Positions 8,936 through 17,604 of a stretch of DNA of 64,000 nucleotides are shown piece after piece. The DNA lies in NCBI RefSeq assembly GCF_001277295.1, contig NZ_CP011456.1:1612001-1676000 (forward strand), read 5' to 3'. How positions within the stretch are numbered: the stretch's first letter is position 1; every line of letters starts with the position of its first letter. A program made the translations under genes and the position numbers. This DNA comes from Anabaena sp. WA102. Its GTDB lineage: Bacteria; Cyanobacteriota; Cyanobacteriia; Cyanobacteriales; Nostocaceae. A model generated the notes under the pieces. It made no database searches, was not told the origin of the DNA, and worked only from the letters and a program-made list of their open reading frames with translations.

Positions 8936-9152
8936 GGGAACAGGGAACAGGGAACAGGGAACAGGGAACAGGGAACAGGGAACAGGGAACAGGGAACAGG
9001 GAACAGGGAACAGGGAACAGGGAACAGAATAAGAAATTATTACCAATCACCAATCACCAATCACCAATCACCAATCACCAATCACCAATCACCAATCACC
9101 AATTACCAATTACCAATTACCAATTACCAATTACCAATTACCAATTACCAAA
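8936..9152. repeat. Three abutting short tandem repeats
   Basis: About eleven copies of an 8-bp unit (GGGAACAG) span 8936-9027. After a short bridge come 7-bp CACCAAT units (about 9044-9100) and then TACCAAT units (about 9101-9150). None has spacers, so this is not a CRISPR. The array fills the gap between sasA and the next gene and ends a few bases before its start. Confidence 0.9.
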
Positions 9153-9153
9153 A

Positions 9154-9414
9154 ATGCCAAATCAATTAATGTATCAACAGGATGATTTTGTTGTTTTAGA
9201 GACAAATCAACCAGAACAATTTCTCACCGTAGCTGAATTACTACTCAAGCTGGAAACAACCCTATTGCAAATCTCACAGGAGGATTTACCACTAGATTTA
9301 CAAAAATTTAATTCAATCAGCCAACAAGCACAATATTTACTAGATACTAGTTGTAATTTAGATTTAGGTCCAGGAAAATATTTACAGTGGTATGCAGTCA
9401 GGTTGGAAAAATAA
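9154..9414 (+). CDS. CRR7-like protein (chlororespiratory reduction 7 family)
   Basis: 86 residues. The features FVVLETNQPEQFLTVAELLL and the C-terminal LDLGPGKYLQWYAVRLEK resemble the small CRR7 family, conserved in cyanobacteria and plant chloroplasts. There it is needed for accumulation of the NDH-1 complex that works in cyclic electron flow around photosystem I. The length fits the family. ATG 9154 lies inside the tail of the tandem array; a second ATG at 9169 (MYQQDDFVV) is an equally good start, because the first five residues come from the repeat border. Transcription is probably from within or beyond the repeat block. Confidence 0.7.
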   Translation: MPNQLMYQQDDFVVLETNQPEQFLTVAELLLKLETTLLQISQEDLPLDLQKFNSISQQAQYLLDTSCNLDLGPGKYLQWYAVRLEK

Positions 9415-9531
9415 AACCCACAATATTCTTCCCAGGACGATGCTATAATATACTCAGTATGATCAGGAAATGCTATATCCCTACTCCCTATCCCTGATCT
9501 AAAAAATATTCTGACTCCTGAATTCTTGTCT

Positions 9532-10434
9532 TTATCTATGTTCGGTTTCAAAAGTTATGCTCTCAGACTGATATGCAGGTGGTTCAACATGAATGAGAAT
9601 CCTCACAGGATGAAAACGTTGTTCTAGTTGTTTTTCGACTTCTTCCGTGATGTTGTGGGCTGTCTCTACATCTGGTGCATCTACAATGAGGTGCATTTCT
9701 ATAAAAACTTGACGACCAATGACACCACGAGAAGCGATATCATGACAGTTGAGGACACCGGGGACGGAAACGGCGATCGCATGAATTGTTTCTGGGGCGA
9801 TCGCCATTTGATCCACCAACCAAGGTAAATTTTCAGTTAAGACTGACCAACCACTCCAAAATACCAGTAGAGCCACCGGGAAAGCTAGTACCACATCTAA
9901 CCATTGATAACCCAGCCACACACCAATTAAACCACCAATAACCGAAATTGTCACCCAAACATCGCTCATAGTATGGGTAGCATCAGCGATTAGAATCGAA
10001 CTACCTACCCTTTTTCCCACATTCCGTTCATAAAAAGCGACAAAAATATTTACTCCTAAAACAATTAATAATAACCACAATTCTGGAGGTGATACTCTCA
10101 CAGGTTCACCACCTTTGAGAATCCTTTCTACTGCACCTTGGACAATTTCAAAACAGGCTATTCCTAAAAATGCAGCAATACCCAAAGCCCCCACTGCTTC
10201 AAACTTATTATGTCCGTAGGGATGCTCCCGATCTGGCAACGGTGAAGAAAACTTAATAGCCACTAATCCTAAGACATTATTAGCACTATCTGTCACACTA
10301 TGTAAGGCATCAGCCAGTAAGCTTAAAGAACCTGTCCAATAGCCCACCAGGGCTTTTAACCCCATCACGAATATGTTTAGTAATAGTGTAATGATTAAAA
10401 CTCTTCTTACTTCAGTGCGGTTATCGTAAATCAT
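9532..10434 (-). CDS. Cation diffusion facilitator (CDF) family efflux transporter
   Basis: 300 residues with six predicted membrane helices in the first ~205 and a cytoplasmic ferredoxin-like domain after. The metal-binding pairs of the family are visible: LLADALHSVTDS in helix 2 (D and H/D ligands) and LIADATHTMSDVW in helix 5 (D, H, D). The C-terminal domain contains HDIASRGVIGRQVFIEMHLI and VETAHNITEEVE, as in zinc/iron CDF proteins that exchange metal for protons at the plasma membrane. Substrate (Zn, Fe, Mn or Co) cannot be told from this. Conservative start at 10434; no operon partner. Confidence 0.92.
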   Translation of the reverse strand: MIYDNRTEVRRVLIITLLLNIFVMGLKALVGYWTGSLSLLADALHSVTDSANNVLGLVAIKFSSPLPDREHPYGHNKFEAVGALGIAAFLGIACFEIVQGAVERILKGGEPVRVSPPELWLLLIVLGVNIFVAFYERNVGKRVGSSILIADATHTMSDVWVTISVIGGLIGVWLGYQWLDVVLAFPVALLVFWSGWSVLTENLPWLVDQMAIAPETIHAIAVSVPGVLNCHDIASRGVIGRQVFIEMHLIVDAPDVETAHNITEEVEKQLEQRFHPVRILIHVEPPAYQSESITFETEHR

Positions 10435-10587
10435 ATATTTATAATTGTGATTTGTGAAAAAAAGGAATAGAGAATTTGTTTTCTTGAACTCTTACTGTAC
10501 ACCAATAAGTATTTGTTGCTAAGAATAAATATATAGAAAATAGGTCAAAACTTGCTAATTAAGAATTTATCTCTTTATTGAACAAAA

Positions 10588-10620
10588 AGATCCCCGACTT
10601 CTTTAAGAAGTCGGGGATCT
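10588..10620. repeat. Palindromic AGATCCCCGACTTCT repeat (family P), copy 1
   Basis: A near-perfect 33-bp palindrome with arms AGATCCCCGACTTCT and AGAAGTCGGGGATCT. Six more copies occur in this window (12550, 13257, 28778, 36659, 53227, 59361), all intergenic. Confidence 0.9.
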
Positions 10621-10706
10621 GGATATGGGATCTGGATATTATAAATATAATAGAGAGCATATTCCGGTAATATAGATAATTACGAATTATTGTTAATAAG
10701 TAGCTT

Positions 10707-11054
10707 ATGTCTTCTGTACCTCTAACACTGAATCTAGTAGAAGGTTCTGTTTCCGTCAGTTTTTCACCCCAAGCAGCACAAGAATTAAAAGCAGCAATAG
10801 ATGAATTAATGAAAAGCCTCAAAGCTGTTGCTAGTAAAACTCCAGGAACAGGTAAAGTCAGTCCCCAACCCTCGTTAGAGTATCGTTACACTGGGGATGT
10901 ATTCATAGAACTATTCTGCAATCCTAATATCTGGCCTACTCCCTTTGCAGCTAAAGTTTTGTTAACAATTCGCAATCTAGGGATTCGGTTAACGACAGAA
11001 GCGGAACTTACCCGTGTGATTGAGGATCTTAATCAGTATTTAGAGCAGTTTTAA
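10707..11054 (+). CDS. Conserved cyanobacterial protein of unknown function
   Basis: 115 residues, soluble, no signal peptide. Residues 1-55 form an alternating polar/hydrophobic segment (LTLNLVEGSVSVSFSPQAAQ, ELKAAIDELMKSLKAV). A proline-rich link (TPGTGKVSPQPS) leads to RYTGDVFIELFCNPNIWPTP and a helical tail. I do not recognise a named domain. It is monocistronic, between a family-P palindrome and a larger repeat. The composition and codon pattern match neighbouring core genes, so it is probably a real host gene. Confidence 0.65.
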   Translation: MSSVPLTLNLVEGSVSVSFSPQAAQELKAAIDELMKSLKAVASKTPGTGKVSPQPSLEYRYTGDVFIELFCNPNIWPTPFAAKVLLTIRNLGIRLTTEAELTRVIEDLNQYLEQF

Positions 11055-11161
11055 ATTAACATCTAAACTATGATTTTTGTGATTTTGATGATTTTTATGA
11101 TGAATCCCTCATCTTCATCAAAATAATCCTAAAAATCATACTTCAGACATTTTTCTCGTTT

Positions 11162-11270
11162 TCTCGTTCCCATACTCTGTATGGGAATGAATTCTAGAAG
11201 GCTCTGCCTTCAATAATAGCAGAGGCAGAGCCTCTGAATAGCATTCCCAGTCAGAGACTGGGAACGAGAT
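11162..11270. repeat. TCTCGTTCCC inverted-repeat element (family G), copy 1
   Basis: A 109-bp element with nested inverted repeats: outer TCTCGTTCCC / GGGAACGAGA, inner AGGCTCTGCCT / AGAGGCAGAGCCT. Other copies are at 19387, 23111 and 23312. Confidence 0.88.
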
Positions 11271-11472
11271 AATGAGATACAACTTGTCACAAAACTGAGG
11301 TGAAGGTATGGTTATTATCCTCTATTTTGCTTTGGCTTGTGTTATTCCCTATTCTGTGTATACTATGTAATAGGATTTGAGACATTGACAGACAAAACCA
11401 AACCTAACTACGTATAATCATCCAGAAAATCCTGAACAAGCCAAGCTATTCGCAGAAAACAATCAACGAGTT

Positions 11473-12531
11473 TTGTTTTTAGAATGGTGGAATCAAAAAT
11501 GGTTAATAATGAAAGCTGATTTACAAAAATACTATGATGCTTCTGTTATTAACAAAAACTTAGAAAATTTAACTCTTACTTCTTTAACTCAAATAGAGAA
11601 ATTTCGAGAAAGATATCTACAAATTGTAGATCAAGAAATGCAAAAACTCAGAAAAGAAACATTTGCAAAGAAAAATACTATCTTTTTGGCTAACTCAAAT
11701 CCTGAATTTGACAGAATGAAAGCTAACTTTGCTTGGCGCGAAGATTTGTATAATGATATTAGTAAACTTTTAGCTAATATTGCTAGACAACTAGCTGTAG
11801 AATTACAAACTGAAGCCTTAAACTTAGTTGAATATATGACAAGTTTATTATGGGGAAGTAATCAAGTCAAAGCTAGACTAATTGAAAATTCAGAAAGTTA
11901 TTTTTTATCTAAATTAGAAACTAGTTTAACTGTGTTATTTTTACGCTTTGCACGTCCGGTAGCAGAAGTTTTGATTCGCGGACCTGTTAATAGTGATACT
12001 CGCAATAAAATCATCAAAAGCCTGGGGGTAGATATTGAAATTGTTGATAACTACTATACTGGCGAAGAACCTGCTTATAGTGTTCTCAAAAGATATGTAA
12101 AATATGGTGCTGATTTACTTTTTAACCCAGCAATTCGGGAACAAGTGTTGGGAGTGATAGAAGTAGGAAAATCAAGTTCAACAAATCTCAAAAATGGGTT
12201 TACGGTTGAACAAGAAGCTGTATTTTTTGAAGTTGAAAATGATATTAATGCTTTTGAAGAATACCTGCGATTTGCAATTTTTAATGCTGCGAGTTTTGAA
12301 TCATTTTGTATTCAAGAACTCAAAGGTTTAGTTGATGGTTTCAGAGAAAAAGAAGGTACTTGGACTGGGGTAGCTTTGAATGAATGGTTACAAGGAAATC
12401 CACTTTTATTAGCAGAAATACCTAATCATTTAAAATCACAGGAATCTAATTTAGAAGTAAGTGAAAGATTACGACAGTTATCTATTACCTTGAAAAGTAA
12501 TATTATGGAAAACAGAGGAAGAACAATTTAG
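11473..12531 (+). CDS. Conserved protein, possibly the C-terminal part of a larger (dynamin-like?) protein
   Basis: Open from TTG 11473 (352 residues), with the first ATG at 11512. The frame is also open upstream to the TGA near 11380, reading NLTTYNHPENPEQAKLFAEN, which hints at a lost N-terminus or an earlier non-standard start. The protein is helical throughout, with a coiled-coil-like N-terminus (IEKFRERYLQIVDQEMQKLR), a hydrophobic middle (SLTVLFLRFARPVAEVLIRG) and an acidic stretch (AVFFEVENDINAFEEYLRFA). The all-helical build recalls the stalk part of dynamin-like GTPases, but no GTPase motif is present and the family link is a guess. A family-G repeat lies just upstream, where an N-terminal domain would have been. 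Confidence 0.5.
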   Translation: MFLEWWNQKWLIMKADLQKYYDASVINKNLENLTLTSLTQIEKFRERYLQIVDQEMQKLRKETFAKKNTIFLANSNPEFDRMKANFAWREDLYNDISKLLANIARQLAVELQTEALNLVEYMTSLLWGSNQVKARLIENSESYFLSKLETSLTVLFLRFARPVAEVLIRGPVNSDTRNKIIKSLGVDIEIVDNYYTGEEPAYSVLKRYVKYGADLLFNPAIREQVLGVIEVGKSSSTNLKNGFTVEQEAVFFEVENDINAFEEYLRFAIFNAASFESFCIQELKGLVDGFREKEGTWTGVALNEWLQGNPLLLAEIPNHLKSQESNLEVSERLRQLSITLKSNIMENRGRTI

Positions 12532-12549
12532 GGTGGGGAAACCCCCTTT

Positions 12550-12582
12550 AGATCCCCGACTTCTTAAAGAAGTCGGGGATCT
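12550..12582. repeat. Family-P palindrome, copy 2
   Basis: A 33-bp palindrome (AGATCCCCGACTTCTT arm and its complement) placed 19 bp after the preceding stop codon, a position that would also suit a transcript-end hairpin. Confidence 0.9.
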
Positions 12583-12638
12583 GAATAAATATGCTATAAT
12601 ATTAAATCATCACAAATATTACTGGAGATGAAAATTAT

Positions 12639-13193
12639 ATGACTCTCACAATTAACAACTTAGAAAAAATAGAACAAATATTAAAAGATGATGATAACGA
12701 CTATCAAATAGAACTACAAGAAGGGAATATTTTAATTATGGGTCCATCGGATATAGAATCTAGTGAAATTGGTGCAGAGTTCATATATTTGTTAAAATTA
12801 TGGACTAATCCTCGTAAATTAGGGAGAATATTTGACTCCAGTGGTGGGTTTATTATGCCAAATACTGATTTACGCGCTCCTGATGTGTCCTTTGTTTCCG
12901 CCCCAAGATTAAAACGGACTGTGAGAGATTTTGGAAATTTAGTTCCTGATTTAGTGGTAGAAATTAAATCAAAAACTGATAGAGTTGCTAAATTAGAAGA
13001 TAAACTTAAATTATTTTTAGAATTAGGCGCAAAAGTAGGAATTTTAATCAATCCTGATGAATTAACTGTTACTGTTTATCGTCCTAATGGTAAAATCACA
13101 TTATTAACAGAAGATGATAAATTAACCGTAACTGAATTATTTCCTGGTTGGGAAATTGCCATTTCTGAATTATGGCCACCTGTGTTTGAATAG
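12639..13193 (+). CDS. Uma2 family endonuclease-like protein (DUF820)
   Basis: 184 residues. The PD-(D/E)XK-like core shows LIMGPSDIESSEIGAEF, then GGFIMPNTDLRAPDVSFVS, then LVPDLVVEIKSKTDRVAKLE, with D and E-x-K in the catalytic positions, and the late segment LGAKVGILINPDELTVTVYR. Uma2 proteins occur in dozens of copies in filamentous cyanobacteria and their substrate is unknown. ATG 12639 is preceded by TGGAGA. Two relatives lie at 18192 and 56120. Confidence 0.9.
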   Translation: MTLTINNLEKIEQILKDDDNDYQIELQEGNILIMGPSDIESSEIGAEFIYLLKLWTNPRKLGRIFDSSGGFIMPNTDLRAPDVSFVSAPRLKRTVRDFGNLVPDLVVEIKSKTDRVAKLEDKLKLFLELGAKVGILINPDELTVTVYRPNGKITLLTEDDKLTVTELFPGWEIAISELWPPVFE

Positions 13194-13256
13194 GTGTTTA
13201 TATCCTCAATTTTTGATATTAAATCATAAATATACCACTTCCTATACTGAACAACG

Positions 13257-13289
13257 AGATCCCCGACTTCTCTAAGAAGTCGGGGATCT
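13257..13289. repeat. Family-P palindrome, copy 3
   Basis: A 33-bp palindrome with CTCTAAG at the centre, in the 169-bp gap between the Uma2 and FIST genes. Confidence 0.9.
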
Positions 13290-13362
13290 GACTCTATTCA
13301 GCAAGCGACAAAGTTAGTTAAAATAATCAACTAACCCCAAAACAGAAACCAGCCGAAAACTC

Positions 13363-14619
13363 ATGGCAGATCAAATGCAGTGGACAAATGCCCTATCAAC
13401 TCGTCCTTCCTTAGAAGCGGCTATTAACGATGTTGTAGAACAAGCAGTGGCATCTTTAACAGCACCAGCGGATTTAGGGCTGGTATTCATTTCTTCTGCT
13501 TTTATGAGTGAGTATTCCCGACTTTTGCCTTTATTGGCGGAAAAACTTTCTGTACCTGTATTAATTGGTTGTAGTGCTGGGGGTGTCATTGGCAGAAAAC
13601 AGGCTGGAGAAACGGAAGAAATAGAAGCAGAACCAGCCCTGAGTTTAACTTTAGCCCATCTTCCCGGTGTCGAAATCCAACCTTTTCATATTGTGGCGGA
13701 AGAATTGCCAGATTCCGATAGTTCCCCAACTGCTTGGATTGATTTAGTAGGTGTATCACCTTCCGTAGTCCCTCAATTTATTCTCTTGTCTAGTCCCTTT
13801 GCTTCGGGAACAAATGATTTGTTGCAGGGGTTAGATTTTGCTTATCCAGGTTCGGTGGTGGTGGGAGGACAAGCCAGCAGCGGCTTTATGAATGGTCGTG
13901 TGGGCTTATTTTGTAATGATAAGTTATATCGGGAAGGGACGGTAGGCATCGCTTTAAGTGGCAATATCGTCTTAGATACTATTGTAGCCCAGGGATGTCG
14001 TCCCATTGGTGAACCGTTGCAAGTCACTAAAGCTGAACGGAATATTATTTTAGAGTTAGATGAAAAAGTACCTTTGATGGTGTTGCGAAATTTAATTAGT
14101 AGTTTGACTGAAGAAGAAAGGACTTTGGCGCAACATTCTTTATTTGTGGGTTTAGCAATGGATGAATTTCGGCTAAATTTACATTCGGGGGATTTTTTAA
14201 TTCGCAATGTTTTAGGAGTAGATCCTAATGGTGGGGCGATCGCAATTGGCGATCGCATTCGTGCCGGACAAAGGTTACAATTTCATCTGAGGGATGCCGA
14301 AGCATCAGCCCAAGATTTAGAAATTTTACTCCAAGAATATCAAAGTGAAAATGCCGGACAACCTTCTCCCGTCGGCGCTTTGATGTTTACCTGTTTAGGA
14401 CGAGGAACAGGTCTTTATGGCAAACCTAATTTCGATTCTCAACTCTTTAGCCGTTACGTCCAGGACATACCAATGGGTGGGTTTTTCTGCGGTGGTGAAA
14501 TCGGTCCTGTCAGTGGCAGAACTTTCCTCCATGGTTATACTTCTGTATTTGCTATTTGTCGTTCTTTAAGGGAACAGGGAACAGGGAACAGGGAACAGGG
14601 AATAGGGAATAGGGAATAG
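13363..14619 (+). CDS. FIST-domain sensory protein with repeat-derived C-terminal tail
   Basis: 418 residues. FIST_N covers about 35-230 (LGLVFISSAF, VLIGCSAGGVIG, GSVVVGGQASSGFMNGRVGL) and FIST_C about 235-385 (VPLMVLRNLI, GLAMDEFRLNLHSGDFLIRN, ALMFTCLGRGTGLYG, GGFFCGGEIGPVSGRTFLHG). FIST domains are thought to bind small ligands, probably amino acids, upstream of signalling proteins. No kinase or cyclase partner is adjacent. The native domain ends around YTSVFAICRSL. The last ~14 residues (REQGTGNREQGIGNRE) are translated from the GGGAACAG minisatellite, which also supplies the stop, so the original C-terminus was lost or extended. Confidence 0.88.
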   Translation: MADQMQWTNALSTRPSLEAAINDVVEQAVASLTAPADLGLVFISSAFMSEYSRLLPLLAEKLSVPVLIGCSAGGVIGRKQAGETEEIEAEPALSLTLAHLPGVEIQPFHIVAEELPDSDSSPTAWIDLVGVSPSVVPQFILLSSPFASGTNDLLQGLDFAYPGSVVVGGQASSGFMNGRVGLFCNDKLYREGTVGIALSGNIVLDTIVAQGCRPIGEPLQVTKAERNIILELDEKVPLMVLRNLISSLTEEERTLAQHSLFVGLAMDEFRLNLHSGDFLIRNVLGVDPNGGAIAIGDRIRAGQRLQFHLRDAEASAQDLEILLQEYQSENAGQPSPVGALMFTCLGRGTGLYGKPNFDSQLFSRYVQDIPMGGFFCGGEIGPVSGRTFLHGYTSVFAICRSLREQGTGNREQGIGNRE

Positions 14620-14680
14620 GAAATAGGGAATAGAAATTTTCTTGCCTCTTGCCTCTTGCCTCTTGCCTCTTGCCTTTTCC
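14571..14680. repeat. Tandem repeats GGGAACAG/GGGAATAG and TTGCCTC
   Basis: About eight 8-bp units (GGGAACAG drifting to GGGAATAG) span about 14571-14633, overlapping the end of the FIST gene. They are followed by TTGCCTC heptamers from about 14641 to 14676, which run up to the stop codon of the convergent phosphoesterase gene. Confidence 0.88.
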
Positions 14681-15783
14681 TACTTCCCAATTAAAAGCGT
14701 ACTATGATTATCAATAAAAGCCGGATTCCCATCATTAACTGCGCTATATTCTTCGATGTAACGACGAACATGAATCGGAAAGTGGGGATATTCTAACATA
14801 GCATCACCATCGGCAATTGTCGCCCAAAAGTCCCGTAAACCGGGGGCTAGGGTTTGTGCCTGTGCTAGTGGTAAACTTAAAGGTGGTAAAGTCAATAATT
14901 TGAGGACAAAGGGATAAGAGCGATCGCCCATCCATTGCCGTGATAATGTTTGTAAATTGGGAAAATCTGGCACTGATTCCACACGATGAGAAACAACTTG
15001 TAACGATTCATTACCCAATTCATCGCGGTTAAATTCTAATACCCGATAAGGATGAGGATAGCTGACTAAGGAACCAGTCGTAATATCATAAATTCCGTCT
15101 GCACAAGCCACATCTTGAACGTGCAAATGTCCTGTAAATACTAACTTAACTCCATAGCGTTGTAATAATGTCCGCAGTTCTGGAGCATTTTCCAGCATAT
15201 AACGATTTGCCATCGGATGATTTGATTGATTAGGTAAATGTTCAACCACGTTGTGATGAATCATAACTAAAACCAATTCATCATCAATCTCTGCTAACTG
15301 CTGTTCTAACCATTGGAATTGCTGACTATCCAACCGTCCTATTTGCTGACCTTGATCATCAAATGAGTTAGAATTAAGACCAATTAACCTCACCCCTGGA
15401 AATATCTGCTGATTGTAATAATGTTGTTGAGGATTTTCATAACCAAATTTTTGGTAGAAATAGGGAAAATCTGCAAAGCTAATTGATTGTTGATTGGCGA
15501 TTAAAACAGGGACATCATGATTACCAGGAATAACATAAGATGGAAAAGGTAACTGTGATAACCTGTTTTGTAACCAACTGTGATTCGCTGATTCGCCATG
15601 TTGGGTTAAGTCTCCAGGGATCAACAAAAAATCTAAATCTAATTGGGTTAAATGTTCTAATACACTATCAAAAGCCGGAATACTCACTTCCACCAAATGA
15701 AACCGACTAGGGTGATCCCAGATTGTTTCAGGAAGCGCAATGTGTAAGTCGCTAACGATAGCAAAACGAAAATTGAGTTTCAT
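14680..15783 (-). CDS. Calcineurin-like metallophosphoesterase (class III cyclic phosphodiesterase type)
   Basis: 367 residues. All dinuclear-metal motifs are present in order: D-x-H (IVSDLHIA), G-D-x-x-x-H (IPGDLTQHGES), G-N-H-D (VIPGNHDVPV), MIHHN and G-H-x-H (FTGHLHVQD). This arrangement is that of CpdA-like cyclic-nucleotide phosphodiesterases and related broad-range phosphoesterases. The C-terminal ~90 residues (after SYPHPYRVLEF) are an extension often seen in cyanobacterial homologues. Cytosolic, no signal peptide. Substrate not assigned. It converges with the FIST gene, with the heptamer repeat between. Confidence 0.88.
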   Translation of the reverse strand: MKLNFRFAIVSDLHIALPETIWDHPSRFHLVEVSIPAFDSVLEHLTQLDLDFLLIPGDLTQHGESANHSWLQNRLSQLPFPSYVIPGNHDVPVLIANQQSISFADFPYFYQKFGYENPQQHYYNQQIFPGVRLIGLNSNSFDDQGQQIGRLDSQQFQWLEQQLAEIDDELVLVMIHHNVVEHLPNQSNHPMANRYMLENAPELRTLLQRYGVKLVFTGHLHVQDVACADGIYDITTGSLVSYPHPYRVLEFNRDELGNESLQVVSHRVESVPDFPNLQTLSRQWMGDRSYPFVLKLLTLPPLSLPLAQAQTLAPGLRDFWATIADGDAMLEYPHFPIHVRRYIEEYSAVNDGNPAFIDNHSTLLIGK

Positions 15784-15933
15784 TGATTTTAAGAAAATGT
15801 TAAAAATAAAGTTGCAAAGATTCTTTTTCTCAAAGTATAACTCTCACTGTGTATACCTGTGCAGGAATATTTAGACTTAATAATATTTGTATACATTTGT
15901 TTAAAATTGTGTTTTTTCAAAGGAGCGTAAATT

Positions 15934-16638
15934 TTGTCACCTGTTCGAGTTCGTCAGCACGTAAACCCCCTGGCAAGTAAATTCCAAACCCCAACCGCTT
16001 CTCCAGAATGGGAAAAGATTTATATCCAACAAAACCTACCTCTACATTTAGATATCGGTTGTGCTAGAGGTAGATTTGTCCTCAAAATGGCACAAGTAGA
16101 ACCAAATTGGAATTTTTTAGGGTTAGAAATCCGAGAACCCCTAGTAGTAGAAGCAAATAGAATCCGCGATGAAATGGGTTTAACCAATCTGCATTATTTG
16201 TTTGCAAATGTGAATAATTCCCTCATTTCCTTATTATCAACTTTACCTCAAGATAGCTTACAAAAAGTTACAATTCAATTTCCTGATCCCTGGTTTAAAA
16301 ATCGCCATGCGAAACGTCGGGTAGTCCAAGCGGAATTAGTCACAGAATTAGCGAAATATTTAGCAGTGGGTGGTGTTGTTTTTCTGCAATCTGATATAGA
16401 ATTTGTAGCAGTGGAAATGTGCGATCGCTTTGATGAACATCCTGCATTTGAGAAGCTAGGAACAACAACATGGTTAGCCCAAAATCCTCTCCCTGTCCCC
16501 ACAGAACGGGAAATAGCCACTCAAAACAAAGGTGAACCAGTATATAGGGCTTTATTTACAAAGAAAACTGAAATTTTAGAGCCTGGGGTAAATGAGCAAT
16601 CGTACAGAAACTTACGCTCAGGCTGTAACCCTTGCTAG
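15934..16638 (+). CDS. trmB: tRNA (guanine-N7-)-methyltransferase TrmB
   Basis: 234 residues from TTG 15934, supported by AAAGGAG at 15919-15925, nine bases upstream. The Rossmann methyltransferase fold shows SAM motif [23 protein letters not shown] and the TrmB signature [19 protein letters not shown]. The enzyme methylates G46 in the variable loop of tRNAs. Length is normal for the family. The C-terminal ~20 residues (after RALFTKKTE) are poorly conserved. It is transcribed alone, divergent from the phosphoesterase gene. Confidence 0.93.
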   Translation: MSPVRVRQHVNPLASKFQTPTASPEWEKIYIQQNLPLHLDIGCARGRFVLKMAQVEPNWNFLGLEIREPLVVEANRIRDEMGLTNLHYLFANVNNSLISLLSTLPQDSLQKVTIQFPDPWFKNRHAKRRVVQAELVTELAKYLAVGGVVFLQSDIEFVAVEMCDRFDEHPAFEKLGTTTWLAQNPLPVPTEREIATQNKGEPVYRALFTKKTEILEPGVNEQSYRNLRSGCNPC

Positions 16639-16811
16639 ATTAATCTAAACACGATTAGACTTGTTTGAGTATATATAATCATCCTTTGAACCCGTGTTTA
16701 AAAGTGATAAATTACTAACTTTTGTTTTAATGGGTGATATAGTTGATTAACTGGTTAAACACCAAACCGACTTAATCCAACTCAAAAGCCACTAATGTAG
16801 ATAAAATTAAA

Positions 16812-16996
16812 GGCTCTTCGGGACTTACTATGCTAGATTAGCCCATCAAATTGTAAAATCCTTACCATATAAGGACTTTAGGTTGATCCATCGGTTGATT
16901 TAACATAAGTGTGGCATCAAAACCCATGAAATCCTTTATTTATAAAGGTTTTGGAGTAAATAAATTCATATTTGCCATAACAAGTGCCGAAGAGCC
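16812..16996. mobile_element. 185-bp MITE with ISL3-like ends
   Basis: The left end GGCTCTTCGGGACTTACTAT and the right end (complement GGCTCTTCGGCACTTGTTAT) form terminal inverted repeats of about 20 bp with few mismatches. The flanks AAATTAAA and AAATTAAC look like an imperfect 8-bp target duplication. GGCTCTT termini and 8-bp duplications are characteristic of the ISL3 family. There is no ORF, so the element is non-autonomous. It lies 52 bp upstream of the next gene and may affect its promoter. Confidence 0.7.
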
Positions 16997-17048
16997 AAAT
17001 TAACTTATCTATGGAGTTTTATGGCTTCTAAAATCTCAGGAGGCGAAA

Positions 17049-17480
17049 ATGGTTCCTTTACACCTAGAAAAATTAAAAAGCAATACTCTCTTCGCTGTAC
17101 CCAATGCTTTGAAAAATTTCTTTGGGTTTATTGTTGAAAAAATACGCCCAGAATTAGCGGAAGTTAGAAAATTAATTGAAAAACTAGAAGCTTTACCCAA
17201 TGTTCAAGCGGCTAGGGGAATACGCAACAAAAATGGTGATTCACGTAAGATAATATTTGAAATACTAGCTACCGTGAATCCTAGTGAAAGAATAGACCTT
17301 CTAACGGAAGCTACTGATTTTGCAGTTGAAACAGAATGGAAGATGGATGCCCTTACTAAGAGTAGAAATTGGCATCTTGAGGTTCAAGTAGTTAGAAAGT
17401 TTAGGGAGGATAAAAAAAATCAAATAATTATTTTCAACAATGACAGAACCAAGTATTTATCTCCTGCAATCTCAAGCTAA
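17049..17480 (+). CDS. Hypothetical protein, first gene of a small two-gene unit
   Basis: 143 residues, soluble. The N-terminal half is helical (LKNFFGFIVEKIRPELAEVR, KLIEKLEALPNVQAARG). The C-terminal half looks like a beta-rich sheet (RKIIFEILATVNPSERIDLL, WHLEVQVVRKFREDKKNQII). AGGAGGCGAAA just upstream is a strong ribosome-binding site for ATG 17049. Its end overlaps the next reading frame by 41 bp, so the pair is co-translated. I do not recognise the family. A two-gene overlap of this size recalls toxin-antitoxin modules, but nothing in the sequence proves it. Confidence 0.6.
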   Translation: MVPLHLEKLKSNTLFAVPNALKNFFGFIVEKIRPELAEVRKLIEKLEALPNVQAARGIRNKNGDSRKIIFEILATVNPSERIDLLTEATDFAVETEWKMDALTKSRNWHLEVQVVRKFREDKKNQIIIFNNDRTKYLSPAISS

Positions 17481-17604
17481 CGAAGAAAGCGCAAAGATAG
17501 CCCAAAAGTATTTTCCTGAATGGGCTATTATTATGTATTTTTATGCAGCTTTGCATCTAATAAATGATTATGCTCTTGAACTAAATCAGATAGATCTACT
17601 AAAA

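Noticed and set aside
8936..9152. Possible CRISPR array
   Set aside because: The units are 7-8 bp and directly adjacent, with no unique spacers and no cas genes nearby.
8888..9169. 93-codon frame overlapping the end of sasA and the tandem arrays
   Set aside because: It is a translation of the GGGAACAG and ACCAAT repeats (NREQGTG, TNHQSPI units), with no independent start signal.
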